Shown here one piece after another: positions 12,926-25,200 of a DNA stretch of 64,000 bases (position 1 is the stretch's first letter; each line of letters opens with the position of its first letter). The notes beneath the pieces were generated by a model, which was not told where the DNA came from, did no database searches, and worked only from the letters and a program-made list of their open reading frames with translations. Made by a program: the position numbers and the translations under genes. Origin of the DNA: Diorhabda sublineata (Eukaryota; Arthropoda; Insecta; Coleoptera; Chrysomelidae); the NCBI RefSeq assembly GCF_026230105.1, contig NC_079479.1, positions 17,867,734-17,931,733 of the forward strand, given 5' to 3'.

Positions 12926-14570
12926 GATATCGTCGATTTACATTCATTGAAGCCCATTGAGGTCGATTGTCACTTTGTGTTGATTGAAAGTTTTCAAAGT
13001 CTATCTTCCTCATTTGAAGTCGAATTTCAACATTTCTTATATATTTGAGTGAGTTCGCATCTGACTTTGTCAGATATCGTCGATTTACATTCATTGAAGC
13101 CCATTGAGGTCGATTGTCACTTTGTGTTGATTGAAAATTTTCAAAGTCTATCTTCCCCATTTGAAGTCGAATTTCAACATTTCTCATATATTTGAATGAG
13201 TTTGCATCTAACTTTGTCAGATATCGTCGATTTACATTCATTGAAGCCCATTGAAGTCGATTCTCACTTTGTGTTGATTGAAAATTTTCAAAGTCTATCT
13301 TCCTCATTTGAAGTCGAATTTCAACATTTCTTATATATTTGAATGAGTTTGCATCTAACTTTTTCAGATATCGTCGATTTACATTCATTAAGCCCATTGG
13401 GGTCGATTGTCACTTTGTGTTGATTGAAAATTTTCAAAGTCTATCTTCCTCATTTGAAGTCGAATTTTAACATTTCTCATATATTTGAATGAGTTTGCAT
13501 CTAACTTTGTCAGATATCGTCGACTTACATTCATTGAAGCCCATTGGGGTCGATTTTCACTTTGTGTTGATTGAAAATTTTCAAAGTCTATCTTCCTCAT
13601 TTGAAGTCGAATTTCAACATTTCTTATATATTTGAGTGAGTTCGCATCTGACTTTGTCAGATATCGTCGATTTACATTCATTGAAGCCCATCGAAGTCGA
13701 TTCTCACTTTGTGTTGATTGAAAATTTTCAAAGTCTATCTTCCTCATTTGAAGTCGAATTTCAACATTTCTTATATATTTGAATGAGTTTGCATCTAACT
13801 TTTTCAGATATCGTCGATTTACATTCATTAAGCCCATTGGGGTCGATTTTCACTTTGTGTTGATTGAAAATTTTCAAAGTCTATCTTCCTCATTTGAAGT
13901 CGAATTTCAACATTTCTTATATATTTGAGTGAGTTCGCATCTGACTTTGTCAGATATCGTCGATTTACATTCATTGAAGCCCATTGAGGTCGATTGTCAC
14001 TTTGTGTTGATTGAAAATTTTCAAAGTCTATCTTCCTCATTTGAAGTCGAATTTCAACATTTCTCATATATTTGAATGAGTTTGCATCTAACTTTGTCAG
14101 ATATCGTCGATTCACATTCATTGAAGCCCATTGAAGTCGATTCTCACTTTGTGTTGATTGAAAATTTTCAAGGTCTATCTTCCTCATTTTAAGTCGAATT
14201 TCAACATTTCTTATATATTTGAATGAGTTTGCGTCTAACTTTTTCAGATATCGTCGATTTGCATTCATTAAGCCCATTGGGGTCGATTGTCACTTTGTGT
14301 TGATTGAAAATTTTCAAAGTTTATCTTCCTCATTTGAAGTCGAATTTCAACATTTCTTATCTATTTGAGTGAGTTCGCATCTGACTTTGTCAGATATCGT
14401 CGATTAACATCCATTGAAGCCCATTGAAGTCGATTCTCACTTTGTGTTTATTGAAAATTTTCAAAGTCTATCTTCCTCATTTGAAGTCGAATTTCAACAT
14501 TTCTCATATATTTGATTGAGTTTGCATCTAACTTTGTCAGATATCGTCGATTTACATTCATTGAAGCCCA

Positions 14571-15012
14571 TTGAGGTCGATTGTCACTTTGTGTCGATTG
14601 AAAATTTTCAAAGTCTATCTTCCTCATTTGAAGTCGAGTTTCAACATTTCTCATATATTTGAATGAGTTTGCATCTAACTTTGTCAGATATCGTCGATTC
14701 ACATTCATTGAAGCCCATTGAGGTCGATTGTCACTTTGTGTCGATTGAAAATTTTCAAAGTCTATCTTCCTCATTTGAAGTCGAGTTTCAACATTTCTCA
14801 TATATTTGAATGAGTTTGCATCTAACTTTGTCAGATATCGTCGATTCACATTCATTGAAGCCCATTGAGGTCGATTGTCACTTTGTGTCGATTGAAAATT
14901 TTCAAAGTCTATCTTCCTCATTTGAAGTCGAGTTTCAACATTTCTCATATATTTGAATGAGTTTGCATCTAACTTTGTCAGATATCGTCGATTGACATTC
15001 ATTGAAGCCCAT
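14571..15012. repeat. Single-monomer triplication with gtcgagtttc mark
   Basis: Three consecutive 147-bp monomers are identical as far as I can read. Each has gaggtcgattgtcac, ttgtgtcgattg, gtcgagtttc (near 14634, 14781 and 14928), taactttgtca and gattcacattc; the last ends with gattgacattc instead. The gtcgagtttc mark is otherwise seen at about 11398. This is the shortest-period and most homogeneous local amplification in the window. Confidence 0.85.
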
Positions 15013-15169
15013 TGAAGTCGATTGTCACTTTGTGTTTATTGAAAATTTTCAAAGTCTATCTTTTTCATTTGAAGTCGAATTTTAACATTTCTTATATATT
15101 TGAATGAGTTCGCATCTGACTTTGTCAGATATCGTCGATTTACATTCACTGAAAAGCCCATTGAGGTCG

Positions 15170-18100
15170 ATTGTCACTTTGTGTGGATTGAAAATTTTCA
15201 AAGTCTATCTTCCTCATTTGAAGTTGAATTTCAACATTACTTATATATTTGAGTGAGTTCGCATGTGACTTTGTCAGATATCGTCGATTCACATTCACTG
15301 AAAAGCCCATTGAGGTCGATTGTCACTTTGTGTTGATTGAAAATTTTCAAAGTCTATCTTCCTCATTTGAAGTCGAATTTCAACATTTCTCATATATTTG
15401 AATGAGTTTGCATCTAACTTTGTCAGATATCGTCGATTTACATTCATTGAAGCCCATTGAAGTCGATTGTGACTTTGTGTTTATTGAAAATTTTCAAAGT
15501 CTATCTTCCTCATTTGAAGTCGAATTTTAACATTTCTTATATATTTGAATGAGTTCACATCTGACTTTGTCAGATATCGTCGATTTACATTCACTGAAAA
15601 GCCCATTGAGGTCGATTGTCACTTTGTGTTGATTGAAAATTTTCAAAGTCTATCATCCTCATTTGAAGTCGAATTTCAACATTTCTCATATATTTGAATG
15701 AGTTTGCATCTAACTTTGTCAGATATCGTCGATTTACATTCATTGAAGCCCATTGAAGTCGATTCTCACTTTGTGTTGATTGAAAATTTTCAAAGTCTAT
15801 CTTCCTCATTTGAAGTCGAATTTCAACATTTCTTATATATTTCAATGAGTTTGCATCTAACTTTTTCAGATATCGTCGATTTACATTCATTAAGCCCATT
15901 GGGGTCGATTTTCACTTTGTGTTGATTGAAAATTTTCAAAGTCTATCTTCCTCATTTGAAGACGAATTTCAACATTTCTTATATATTTGAGTGAGTTCGC
16001 ATCTGACTTTGTCAGATATCGTCGATTTACATTCATTGAAAAGCCCATTGAGGTGGATTGTCACTTTGTGTTGATTGAAAATTTTCAAAGTCTATCTTCC
16101 TCATTTGAAGTCGAATTTCAACATTTCTTATATATTTGAGTGAGTTCGCATCTGACTTTGTCAGATATCGTCGATTTACATTCATTGAAGCCCATTGAGG
16201 TCGATTGTCACTTTGTGTTGATTGAAAGTTTTCAAAGTCTATCTTCCTCATTTGAAGTCGAATTTCAACATTTCTTATATATTTGAGTGAGTTCGCATCT
16301 GACTTTGTCAGATATCGTCGATTTACATTCATTGAAGCCCATTGAGGTCGATTGTCACTTTGTGTTGATTGAAAATTTTCAAAGTCTATCTTCCCCATTT
16401 GAAGTCGAATTTCAACATTTCTCATATATTTGAATGAGTTTGCATCTAACTTTGTCAGATATCGTCGATTTACATTCATTGAAGCCCATTGAAGTCGATT
16501 CTCACTTTGTGTTGATTGAAAATTTTCAAAGTCTATCTTCCTCATTTGAAGTCGAATTTCAACATTTCTTATATATTTGAATGAGTTTGCATCTAACTTT
16601 TTCAGATATCGTCGATTTACATTCATTAAGCCCATTGGGGTCGATTGTCACTTTGTGTTGATTGAAAATTTTCAAAGTCTATCTTCCTCATTTGAAGTCG
16701 AATTTTAACATTTCTCATATATTTGAATGAGTTTGCATCTAACTTTGTCAGATATCGTCGACTTACATTCATTGAAGCCCATTGGGGTCGATTTTCACTT
16801 TGTGTTGATTGAAAATTTTCAAAGTCTATCTTCCTCATTTGAAGTCGAATTTCAACATTTCTTATATATTTGAGTGAGTTCGCATCTGACTTTGTCAGAT
16901 ATCGTCGATTTACATTCATTGAAGCCCATCGAAGTCGATTCTCACTTTGTGTTGATTGAAAATTTTCAAAGTCTATCTTCCTCATTTGAAGTCGAATTTC
17001 AACATTTCTTATATATTTGAATGAGTTTGCATCTAACTTTTTCAGATATCGTCGATTTACATTCATTAAGCCCATTGGGGTCGATTTTCACTTTGTGTTG
17101 ATTGAAAATTTTCAAAGTCTATCTTCCTCATTTGAAGTCGAATTTCAACATTTCTTATATATTTGAGTGAGTTCGCATCTGACTTTGTCAGATATCGTCG
17201 ATTTACATTCATTGAAGCCCATTGAGGTCGATTGTCACTTTGTGTTGATTGAAAATTTTCAAAGTCTATCTTCCTCATTTGAAGTCGAATTTCAACATTT
17301 CTCATATATTTGAATGAGTTTGCATCTAACTTTGTCAGATATCGTCGATTCACATTCATTGAAGCCCATTGAAGTCGATTCTCACTTTGTGTTGATTGAA
17401 AATTTTCAAGGTCTATCTTCCTCATTTTAAGTCGAATTTCAACATTTCTTATATATTTGAATGAGTTTGCGTCTAACTTTTTCAGATATCGTCGATTTGC
17501 ATTCATTAAGCCCGTTGGGGTCGATTGTCACTTTGTGTTGATTGAAAATTTTCAAAGTTTATCTTCCTCATTTGAAGTCGAATTTCAACATTTCTTATCT
17601 ATTTGAGTGAGTTCGCATCTGACTTTGTCAGATATCGTCGATTAACATCCATTGAAGCCCATTGAAGTCGATTCTCACTTTGTGTTTATTGAAAATTTTC
17701 AAAGTCTATCTTCCTCATTTGAAGTCGAATTTCAACATTTCTCATATATTTGATTGAGTTTGCATCTAACTTTGTCAGATATCGTCGATTTACATTCATT
17801 GAAGCCCATTGAAGTCGATTCTCACTTTGTGTTGATTGAAAATTTTCAAAGTCTATCTTCCTCGTTTGAAGTCGAATTTCAACATTTCTCATATATTTGA
17901 GTGAGTTCGCATCTGACTTTATCAGATATCGTCGATTAACATCCATTGAAGCCCATTGAAGTCGATTGTCACTTTGTGTTTATTGAAAATTTTCAAAGTC
18001 TATCTTCCTCATTTGAAGTCGAATTTCAACATTTCTTATATATTTGAATGAGTTTGCATCTAACTTTGTCAGATATCGTCGATTTACAATCATTGAAGCC

Positions 18101-21100
18101 CATTGAGGTCGATTGTCACTTTGTGTTGATTGAAAATTTTCAAAGTCTATCTTCCTCATTTGAAAACGAATTTCAACATTTCTTATATATTTGAGTGAGT
18201 TTGCATCTAACTTTGTCAGATATCGTCGATTTACATTCATTAAGCCCATTGGGGTCGATTGTCACTTTGTGTTGATTGAAAATTTTCAAAGTCTATCTTC
18301 CTCATTTGAAGTCGAATTTCAACATTTCTTATATATTTGAGTGAGTTCGCATCTGACTTTTTCAGATATCGTCGATTTACATTCATTAAGCCCATTGGGG
18401 TCGATTGTCACTTTGTGTTGATTGAAAATTTTCAAAGTCTATCTTCCTCATTTGAAGTCGAATTTCAACATTTCTTATCTATTTGAGTGAGTTCGCATCT
18501 GACTTTGTCAGATATCGTCGATTTACATTCATTGAAGCCCATTGAGGTCGATTTGTCACTTTGTGTTGATTGAAAATTTTCAAGGTCTATCTTCCTCATT
18601 TGAAGTCGAATTTTAACTTTTCTCATATATTTGAATGAGTTTGCATCTAACTTTGTCAGATATCGTCGATTTACATTCATTGAAGCCCATTGAAGTCGAT
18701 TCTCACTTTGTGTTTATTGAAAATTTTCAAAGTCTATCTTCCTCATTTGAAATCGAATTTCAACATTTCTCATATATTTGAATGAGTTTGCATCTAACTT
18801 TGTCAGATATCGTCGATTTACATTCATTGAAGCCCATTGAAGTCGATTCTCACTTTGTGTTGATTGAAAATTTTCAAAGTCTATCTTCCCCATTTGATGT
18901 CGAATTTCAACATTTCTCATATATTTGAATGAGTTTGCATCTAACTTTGTCAGATATCGTCGATTTACATTCATTGAAGCCCATTGAAGTCGATTCTCAC
19001 TTTGTGTTTATTGAAAATTTTCAAAGTCTATCTTCCTCATTTGAAGTCGAATTTCAATATTTCTCATATATTTGAATGAGTTTGCATCTAACTTTGTCAG
19101 ATATCGTCGATTTACATTCATTGAAGCCCATTTAAGTCGATTCTCACTTTGTGTCGATTGAAAATTTTCAAAGTCTATCTTCCTCGTTTGAAGTCGAATT
19201 CCAACATTTCTCATATATTTGAGTGAGTTCGCATCTGACTTTATCAGATATCGTCGATTAACATCCATTGAAGACCATTGAAGTCGATTGTCACTTTGTG
19301 TTTATTGAAAATTTTCAAAGTCTATCTTCCTCATTTGAAGTCGAATTTCAACATTTCTTATATATTTGAATGAGTTTGCATCTAACTTTGTCAGATATCG
19401 TCGATTTACATTCATTGAAGCCCATTGAAGTCGATTCTCACTTTGTGTTAATTGAAAATTTTCAAAGTCTATCTTCCTCATTTGAAGTCGAATTTCAACA
19501 TTTCTTATATATTTGAATGAGTTTCCATCTAACTTTGTCAGATATCGTCGATTTACATTCAATGAAGCCCATTGAAGTCGATTCTCACTTTGTGTTTATT
19601 GAAAATTTCCAAAGTCTATCTTCCTCATTTGAAGTCGAATTTCAACATTTCTTATATATTTGAGTGAGTTCGCATCTCACTTTTTCAGATATCGTCGATT
19701 TACATTCATTAAGCCCATTGGGGTCGATTGTCACTTTGTGTTGATTGAAAATTTTCAAGGTCTATCTTCCTCATTTGAAGTCGAATTTTAACTTTTCTCA
19801 TATATTTGAATTAGTTTGCATCTAACTTTGTCAGATATCGTCGATTTACATTCATTGAAGCCCATTGAAGTCGATTCTCACTTTGTGTTTATTGAAAATT
19901 TTCAAAGTCTATCTTCCTCATTTGAAGTCGAATTTCAACATTTCTCATATATTTGAATGAGTTTGCATCTAACTTTGTCAGATATCGTCGATTTACATTC
20001 ATTGAAGCCCATTTAAAGTCGATTCTCACTTTGTGTTGATTGAAAATTTTCAAAGTCTATCTTCCTCGTTTGAAGTCGAATTCCAACATTTCTCATATAT
20101 TTGAGTGAGTTCGCATCTGACTTTTTCAGATATCGTCGATTAACATCCATTGAAGCCCATTGAAGTCGATTGTCACTTTGTGTTTATTGAAAATTTTCAA
20201 AGTCTATCTTCCTCATTTGAAGTCGAATTTCAACATTTCTTATATATTTGAATGAGTTTGCATCTAACTTTGTCAGATATCGTCGATTTACATTCATTGA
20301 AGCCCATTGAAGTCGATTCTCACTTTGTGTTGATTGAAAATTTTCAAAATCTATCTTCCTCATTTGGTGTCGAATTTCAAAATTTCTTATATATTTAAAT
20401 GAGTTCGCATCTAACTTTATCAGATATCGTCAATTTACATTCATTGAAGCCCATTGAGGTCGATTTTCACATTGTGTTTATTGAAAGTTTTCAAAGTCTA
20501 TCTTCCTCATTTGAAGTCGAATTTTAACATTTCTCATATATTTGAATGAGTTTGCATCTAACTTTGTCAGATATCGTCGACTTACATTCATTGAAGCCCA
20601 TTGAAGTCGATTTTCACTTTGTGTTGATTGAAAATTTTCAAAGTCTATCTTCCTCATTTGAAGTCGAATTTCAACATTTCTTATATATTTGAATGAGTTT
20701 GCATTTAACTTTTTCAGATATCGTCGATTTACATTCATTAAGCCCATTGGGGTCGATTTTCACTTTGTGTTGATTGAAAATTTTCAAAGTCTATCTTCCT
20801 CATTTGAAGTCGAATTTCAACATTTCTTATATATTTGAGTGAGTTCGCATCTGACTTTGTCAGATATCGTCGATTTACATTCATTGAAGCCCATTGAGGT
20901 CGATTGTCACTTTGTGTTGATTGAAAATTTTCAAAGTCTATCTTCCTCATTTGAAGTCGAATTTCAACATTTCTCATATATTTGAATGAGTTTGCATCTA
21001 ACTTTGTCAGATATCGTCGATTTACATTCATTGAAGCCCATTGAAGTCGATTCTCACTTTGTGTTGATTGAAAATTTTCAAAGTCTATCTTCCTCATTTG

Positions 21101-22225
21101 AAGTCGAATTTCAACATTTCTTATATATTTGAATGAGTTTGCATCTAACTTTTTCAGATATCGTCGATTTACATTCATTAAGCCCATTGGGGTCGATTTT
21201 CACTTTGTGTTGATTGAAAATTTTCAAAGTCTATCTTCCTCATTTGAAGACGAATTTCAACATTTCTTATATATTTGAGTGAGTTCGCATCTGACTTTGT
21301 CAGATATCGTCGATTTACATTCATTGAAAAGCCCATTGAGGTCGATTGTCACTTTGTGTTGATTGAAAATTTTCAAAGTCTATCTTCCTCATTTGAAGTC
21401 GAATTTCAACATTTCTTATATATTTGAGTGAGTTCGCATCTGACTTTGTCAGATATCGTCGATTTACATTCATTGAAGCCCATTGAGGTCGATTGTCACT
21501 TTGTGTTGATTGAAAGTTTTCAAAGTCTATCTTCCTCATTTGAAGTCGAATTTCAACATTTCTTATATATTTGAGTGAGTTCGCATCTGACTTTGTCAGA
21601 TATCGTCGATTTACATTCATTGAAGCCCATTGAGGTCGATTGTCACTTTGTGTTGATTGAAAATTTTCAAAGTCTATCTTCCCCATTTGAAGTCGAATTT
21701 CAACATTTCTCATATATTTGAATGAGTTTGCATCTAACTTTGTCAGATATCGTCGATTTACATTCATTGAAGCCCATTGAAGTCGATTCTCACTTTGTGT
21801 TGATTGAAAATTTTCAAAGTCTATCTTCCTCATTTGAAGTCGAATTTCAACATTTCTTATATATTTGAATGAGTTTGCATCTAACTTTTTCAGATATCGT
21901 CGATTTACATTCATTAAGCCCATTGGGGTCGATTGTCACTTTGTGTTGATTGAAAATTTTCAAAGTCTATCTTCCTCATTTGAAGTCGAATTTTAACATT
22001 TCTCATATATTTGAATGAGTTTGCATCTAACTTTGTCAGATATCGTCGACTTACATTCATTGAAGCCCATTGGGGTCGATTTTCACTTTGTGTCGATTGA
22101 AAATTTTCAAAGTCTATCTTCCTCATTTGAAGTCGAATTTCAACATTTCTTATATATTTGAGTGAGTTCGCATCTGACTTTGTCAGATATCGTCGATTTA
22201 CATTCATTGAAGCCCATCGAAGTCG
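15170..22225. repeat. 48-monomer tandem duplication, copy 1 (about 7,056 bp)
   Basis: This block is repeated immediately at about 22,226-29,281. The offset is 7,056 bp at the start, 7,350 bp over most of the middle, 6,909 bp later, and 7,056 bp again at the end. The changes equal plus 2, minus 3 and plus 1 monomers in the second copy. Shared marks include ttgtgtggattg, tcatcctcatttg, gaaagttttc, tcttccccatttg, gcgtctaac, tcttatctatttg, gattgagtttgc, cctcgtttg, gaaaacgaatttc and gcatttaac. Copy 1 alone contains three monomers at about 19,231-19,671. Confidence 0.88.
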
Positions 22226-25200
22226 ATTGTCACTTTGTGTGGATTGAAAATTTTCAAAGTCTATCTTCCTCATTTGAAGTTGAATTTCAACATTACTTAT
22301 ATATTTGAGTGAGTTCGCATGTGACTTTGTCAGATATCGTCGATTCACATTCACTGAAAAGCCCATTGAGGTCGATTGTCACTTTGTGTTGATTGAAAAT
22401 TTTCAAAGTCTATCTTCCTCATTTGAAGTCGAATTTCAACATTTCTCATATATTTGAATGAGTTTGCATCTAACTTTGTCAGATATCGTCGATTTACATT
22501 CATTGAAGCCCATTGAAGTCGATTGTGACTTTGTGTTTATTGAAAATTTTCAAAGTCTATCTTCCTCATTTGAAGTCGAATTTTAACATTTCTTATATAT
22601 TTGAATGAGTTCACATCTGACTTTGTCAGATATCGTCGATTTACATTCACTGAAAAGCCCATTGAGGTCGATTGTCACTTTGTGTTGATTGAAAATTTTC
22701 AAAGTCTATCATCCTCATTTGAAGTCGAATTTCAACATTTCTCATATATTTGAATGAGTTTGCATCTAACTTTGTCAGATATCGTCGATTTACATTCATT
22801 GAAGCCCATTGAAGTCGATTGTCACTTTGTGTTTATTGAAAATTTTCAAAGTCTATCTTCCTCATTTGAAGTCGAATTTCAACATTTCTCATATATTTGA
22901 ATGAGTTTGCATCTAACTATGTCAGATATCGTCGATTTACAATCATTGAAGCCCATTGAGGTCGATTGTCACTTTGTGTTTATTGAAAATTTTCAAAGTC
23001 TATCATCCTCATTTGAAGTCGAATTTCAACATTTCTCATATATTTGAATGAGTTTGCATCTAACTTTGTCAGATATCGTCGATTTACATTCATTGAAGCC
23101 CATTGAAGTCGATTCTCACTTTGTGTTGATTGAAAATTTTCAAAGTCTATCTTCCTCATTTGAAGTCGAATTTCAACATTTCTTATATATTTGAATGAGT
23201 TTGCATCTAACTTTTTCAGATATCGTCGATTTACATTCATTAAGCCCATTGGGGTCGATTTTCACTTTGTGTTGATTGAAAATTTTCAAAGTCTATCTTC
23301 CTCATTTGAAGACGAATTTCAACATTTCTTATATATTTGAGTGAGTTCGCATCTGACTTTGTCAGATATCGTCGATTTACATTCATTGAAAAGCCCATTG
23401 AGGTGGATTGTCACTTTGTGTTGATTGAAAATTTTCAAAGTCTATCTTCCTCATTTGAAGTCGAATTTCAACATTTCTTATATATTTGAGTGAGTTCGCA
23501 TCTGACTTTGTCAGATATCGTCGATTTACATTCATTGAAGCCCATTGAGGTCGATTGTCACTTTGTGTTGATTGAAAGTTTTCAAAGCCTATCTTCCTCA
23601 TTTGAAGTCGAATTTCAACATTTCTTATATATTTGAGTGAGTTCGCATCTGACTTTGTCAGATATCGTCGATTTACATTCATTGAAGCCCATTGAGGTCG
23701 ATTGTCACTTTGTGTTGATTGAAAATTTTCAAAGTCTATCTTCCCCATTTGAAGTCGAATTTCAACATTTCTCATATATTTGAATGAGTTTGCATCTAAC
23801 TTTGTCAGATATCGTCGATTTACATTCATTGAAGCCCATTGAAGTCGATTCTCACTTTGTGTTGATTGAAAATTTTCAAAGTCTATCTTCCTCATTTGAA
23901 GTCGAATTTCAACATTTCTTATATATTTGAATGAGTTTGCATCTAACTTTTTCAGATATCGTCGATTTACATTCATTAAGCCCATTGGGGTCGATTGTCA
24001 CTTTGTGTTGATTGAAAATTTTCAAAGTCTATCTTCCTCATTTGAAGTCGAATTTTAACATTTCTCATATATTTGAATGAGTTTGCATCTAACTTTGTCA
24101 GATATCGTCGACTTACATTCATTGAAGCCCATTGGGGTCGATTTTCACTTTGTGTTGATTGAAAATTTTCAAAGTCTATCTTCCTCATTTGAAGTCGAAT
24201 TTCAACATTTCTTATATATTTGAGTGAGTTCGCATCTGACTTTGTCAGATATCGTCGATTTACATTCATTGAAGCCCATCGAAGTCGATTCTCACTTTGT
24301 GTTGATTGAAAATTTTCAAAGTCTATCTTCCTCATTTGAAGTCGAATTTCAACATTTCTTATATATTTGAATGAGTTTGCATCTAACTTTTTCAGATATC
24401 GTCGATTTACATTCATTAAGCCCATTGGGGTCGATTTTCACTTTGTGTTGATTGAAAATTTTCAAAGTCTATCCTCCTCATTTGAAGTCGAATTTCAACA
24501 TTTCTTATATATTTGAGTGAGTTCGCATCTGACTTTGTCAGATATCGTCGATTTACATTCATTGAAGCCCATTGAGGTCGATTGTCACTTTGTGTTGATT
24601 GAAAATTTTCAAAGTCTATCTTCCTCATTTGAAGTCGAATTTCAACATTTCTCATATATTTGAATGAGTTTGCATCTAACTTTGTCAGATATCGTCGATT
24701 CACATTCATTGAAGCCCATTGAAGTCGATTCTCACTTTGTGTTGATTGAAAATTTTCAAGGTCTATCTTCCTCATTTTAAGTCGAATTTCAACATTTCTT
24801 ATATATTTGAATGAGTTTGCGTCTAACTTTTTCAGATATCGTCGATTTGCATTCATTAAGCCCATTGGGGTCGATTGTCACTTTGTGTTGATTGAAAATT
24901 TTCAAAGTTTATCTTCCTCATTTGAAGTCGAATTTCAACATTTCTTATCTATTTGAGTGAGTTCGCATCTGACTTTGTCAGATATCGTCGATTAACATCC
25001 ATTGAAGCCCATTGAAGTCGATTCTCACTTTGTGTTTATTGAAAATTTTCAAAGTCTATCTTCCTCATTTGAAGTCGAATTTCAACATTTCTCATATATT
25101 TGATTGAGTTTGCATCTAACTTTGTCAGATATCGTCGATTTACATTCATTGAAGCCCATTGAAGTCGATTCTCACTTTGTGTTGATTGAAAATTTTCAAA

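Larger units (their letters stand above)
12631..13366. repeat. Five-monomer HOR unit of 736 bp, gamma to gamma
   Basis: Monomer starts at 12631, 12777, 12926, 13073 and 13220, with the next gamma at 13367. The lengths are 146, 149, 147, 147 and 147, totalling 736 bp. The third monomer has gaaagttttcaaag and the fourth has tcttccccatttg, rare marks that make the unit traceable. Close copies start near 15869, 21157, 23219, 28213 and 29976. Confidence 0.88.
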
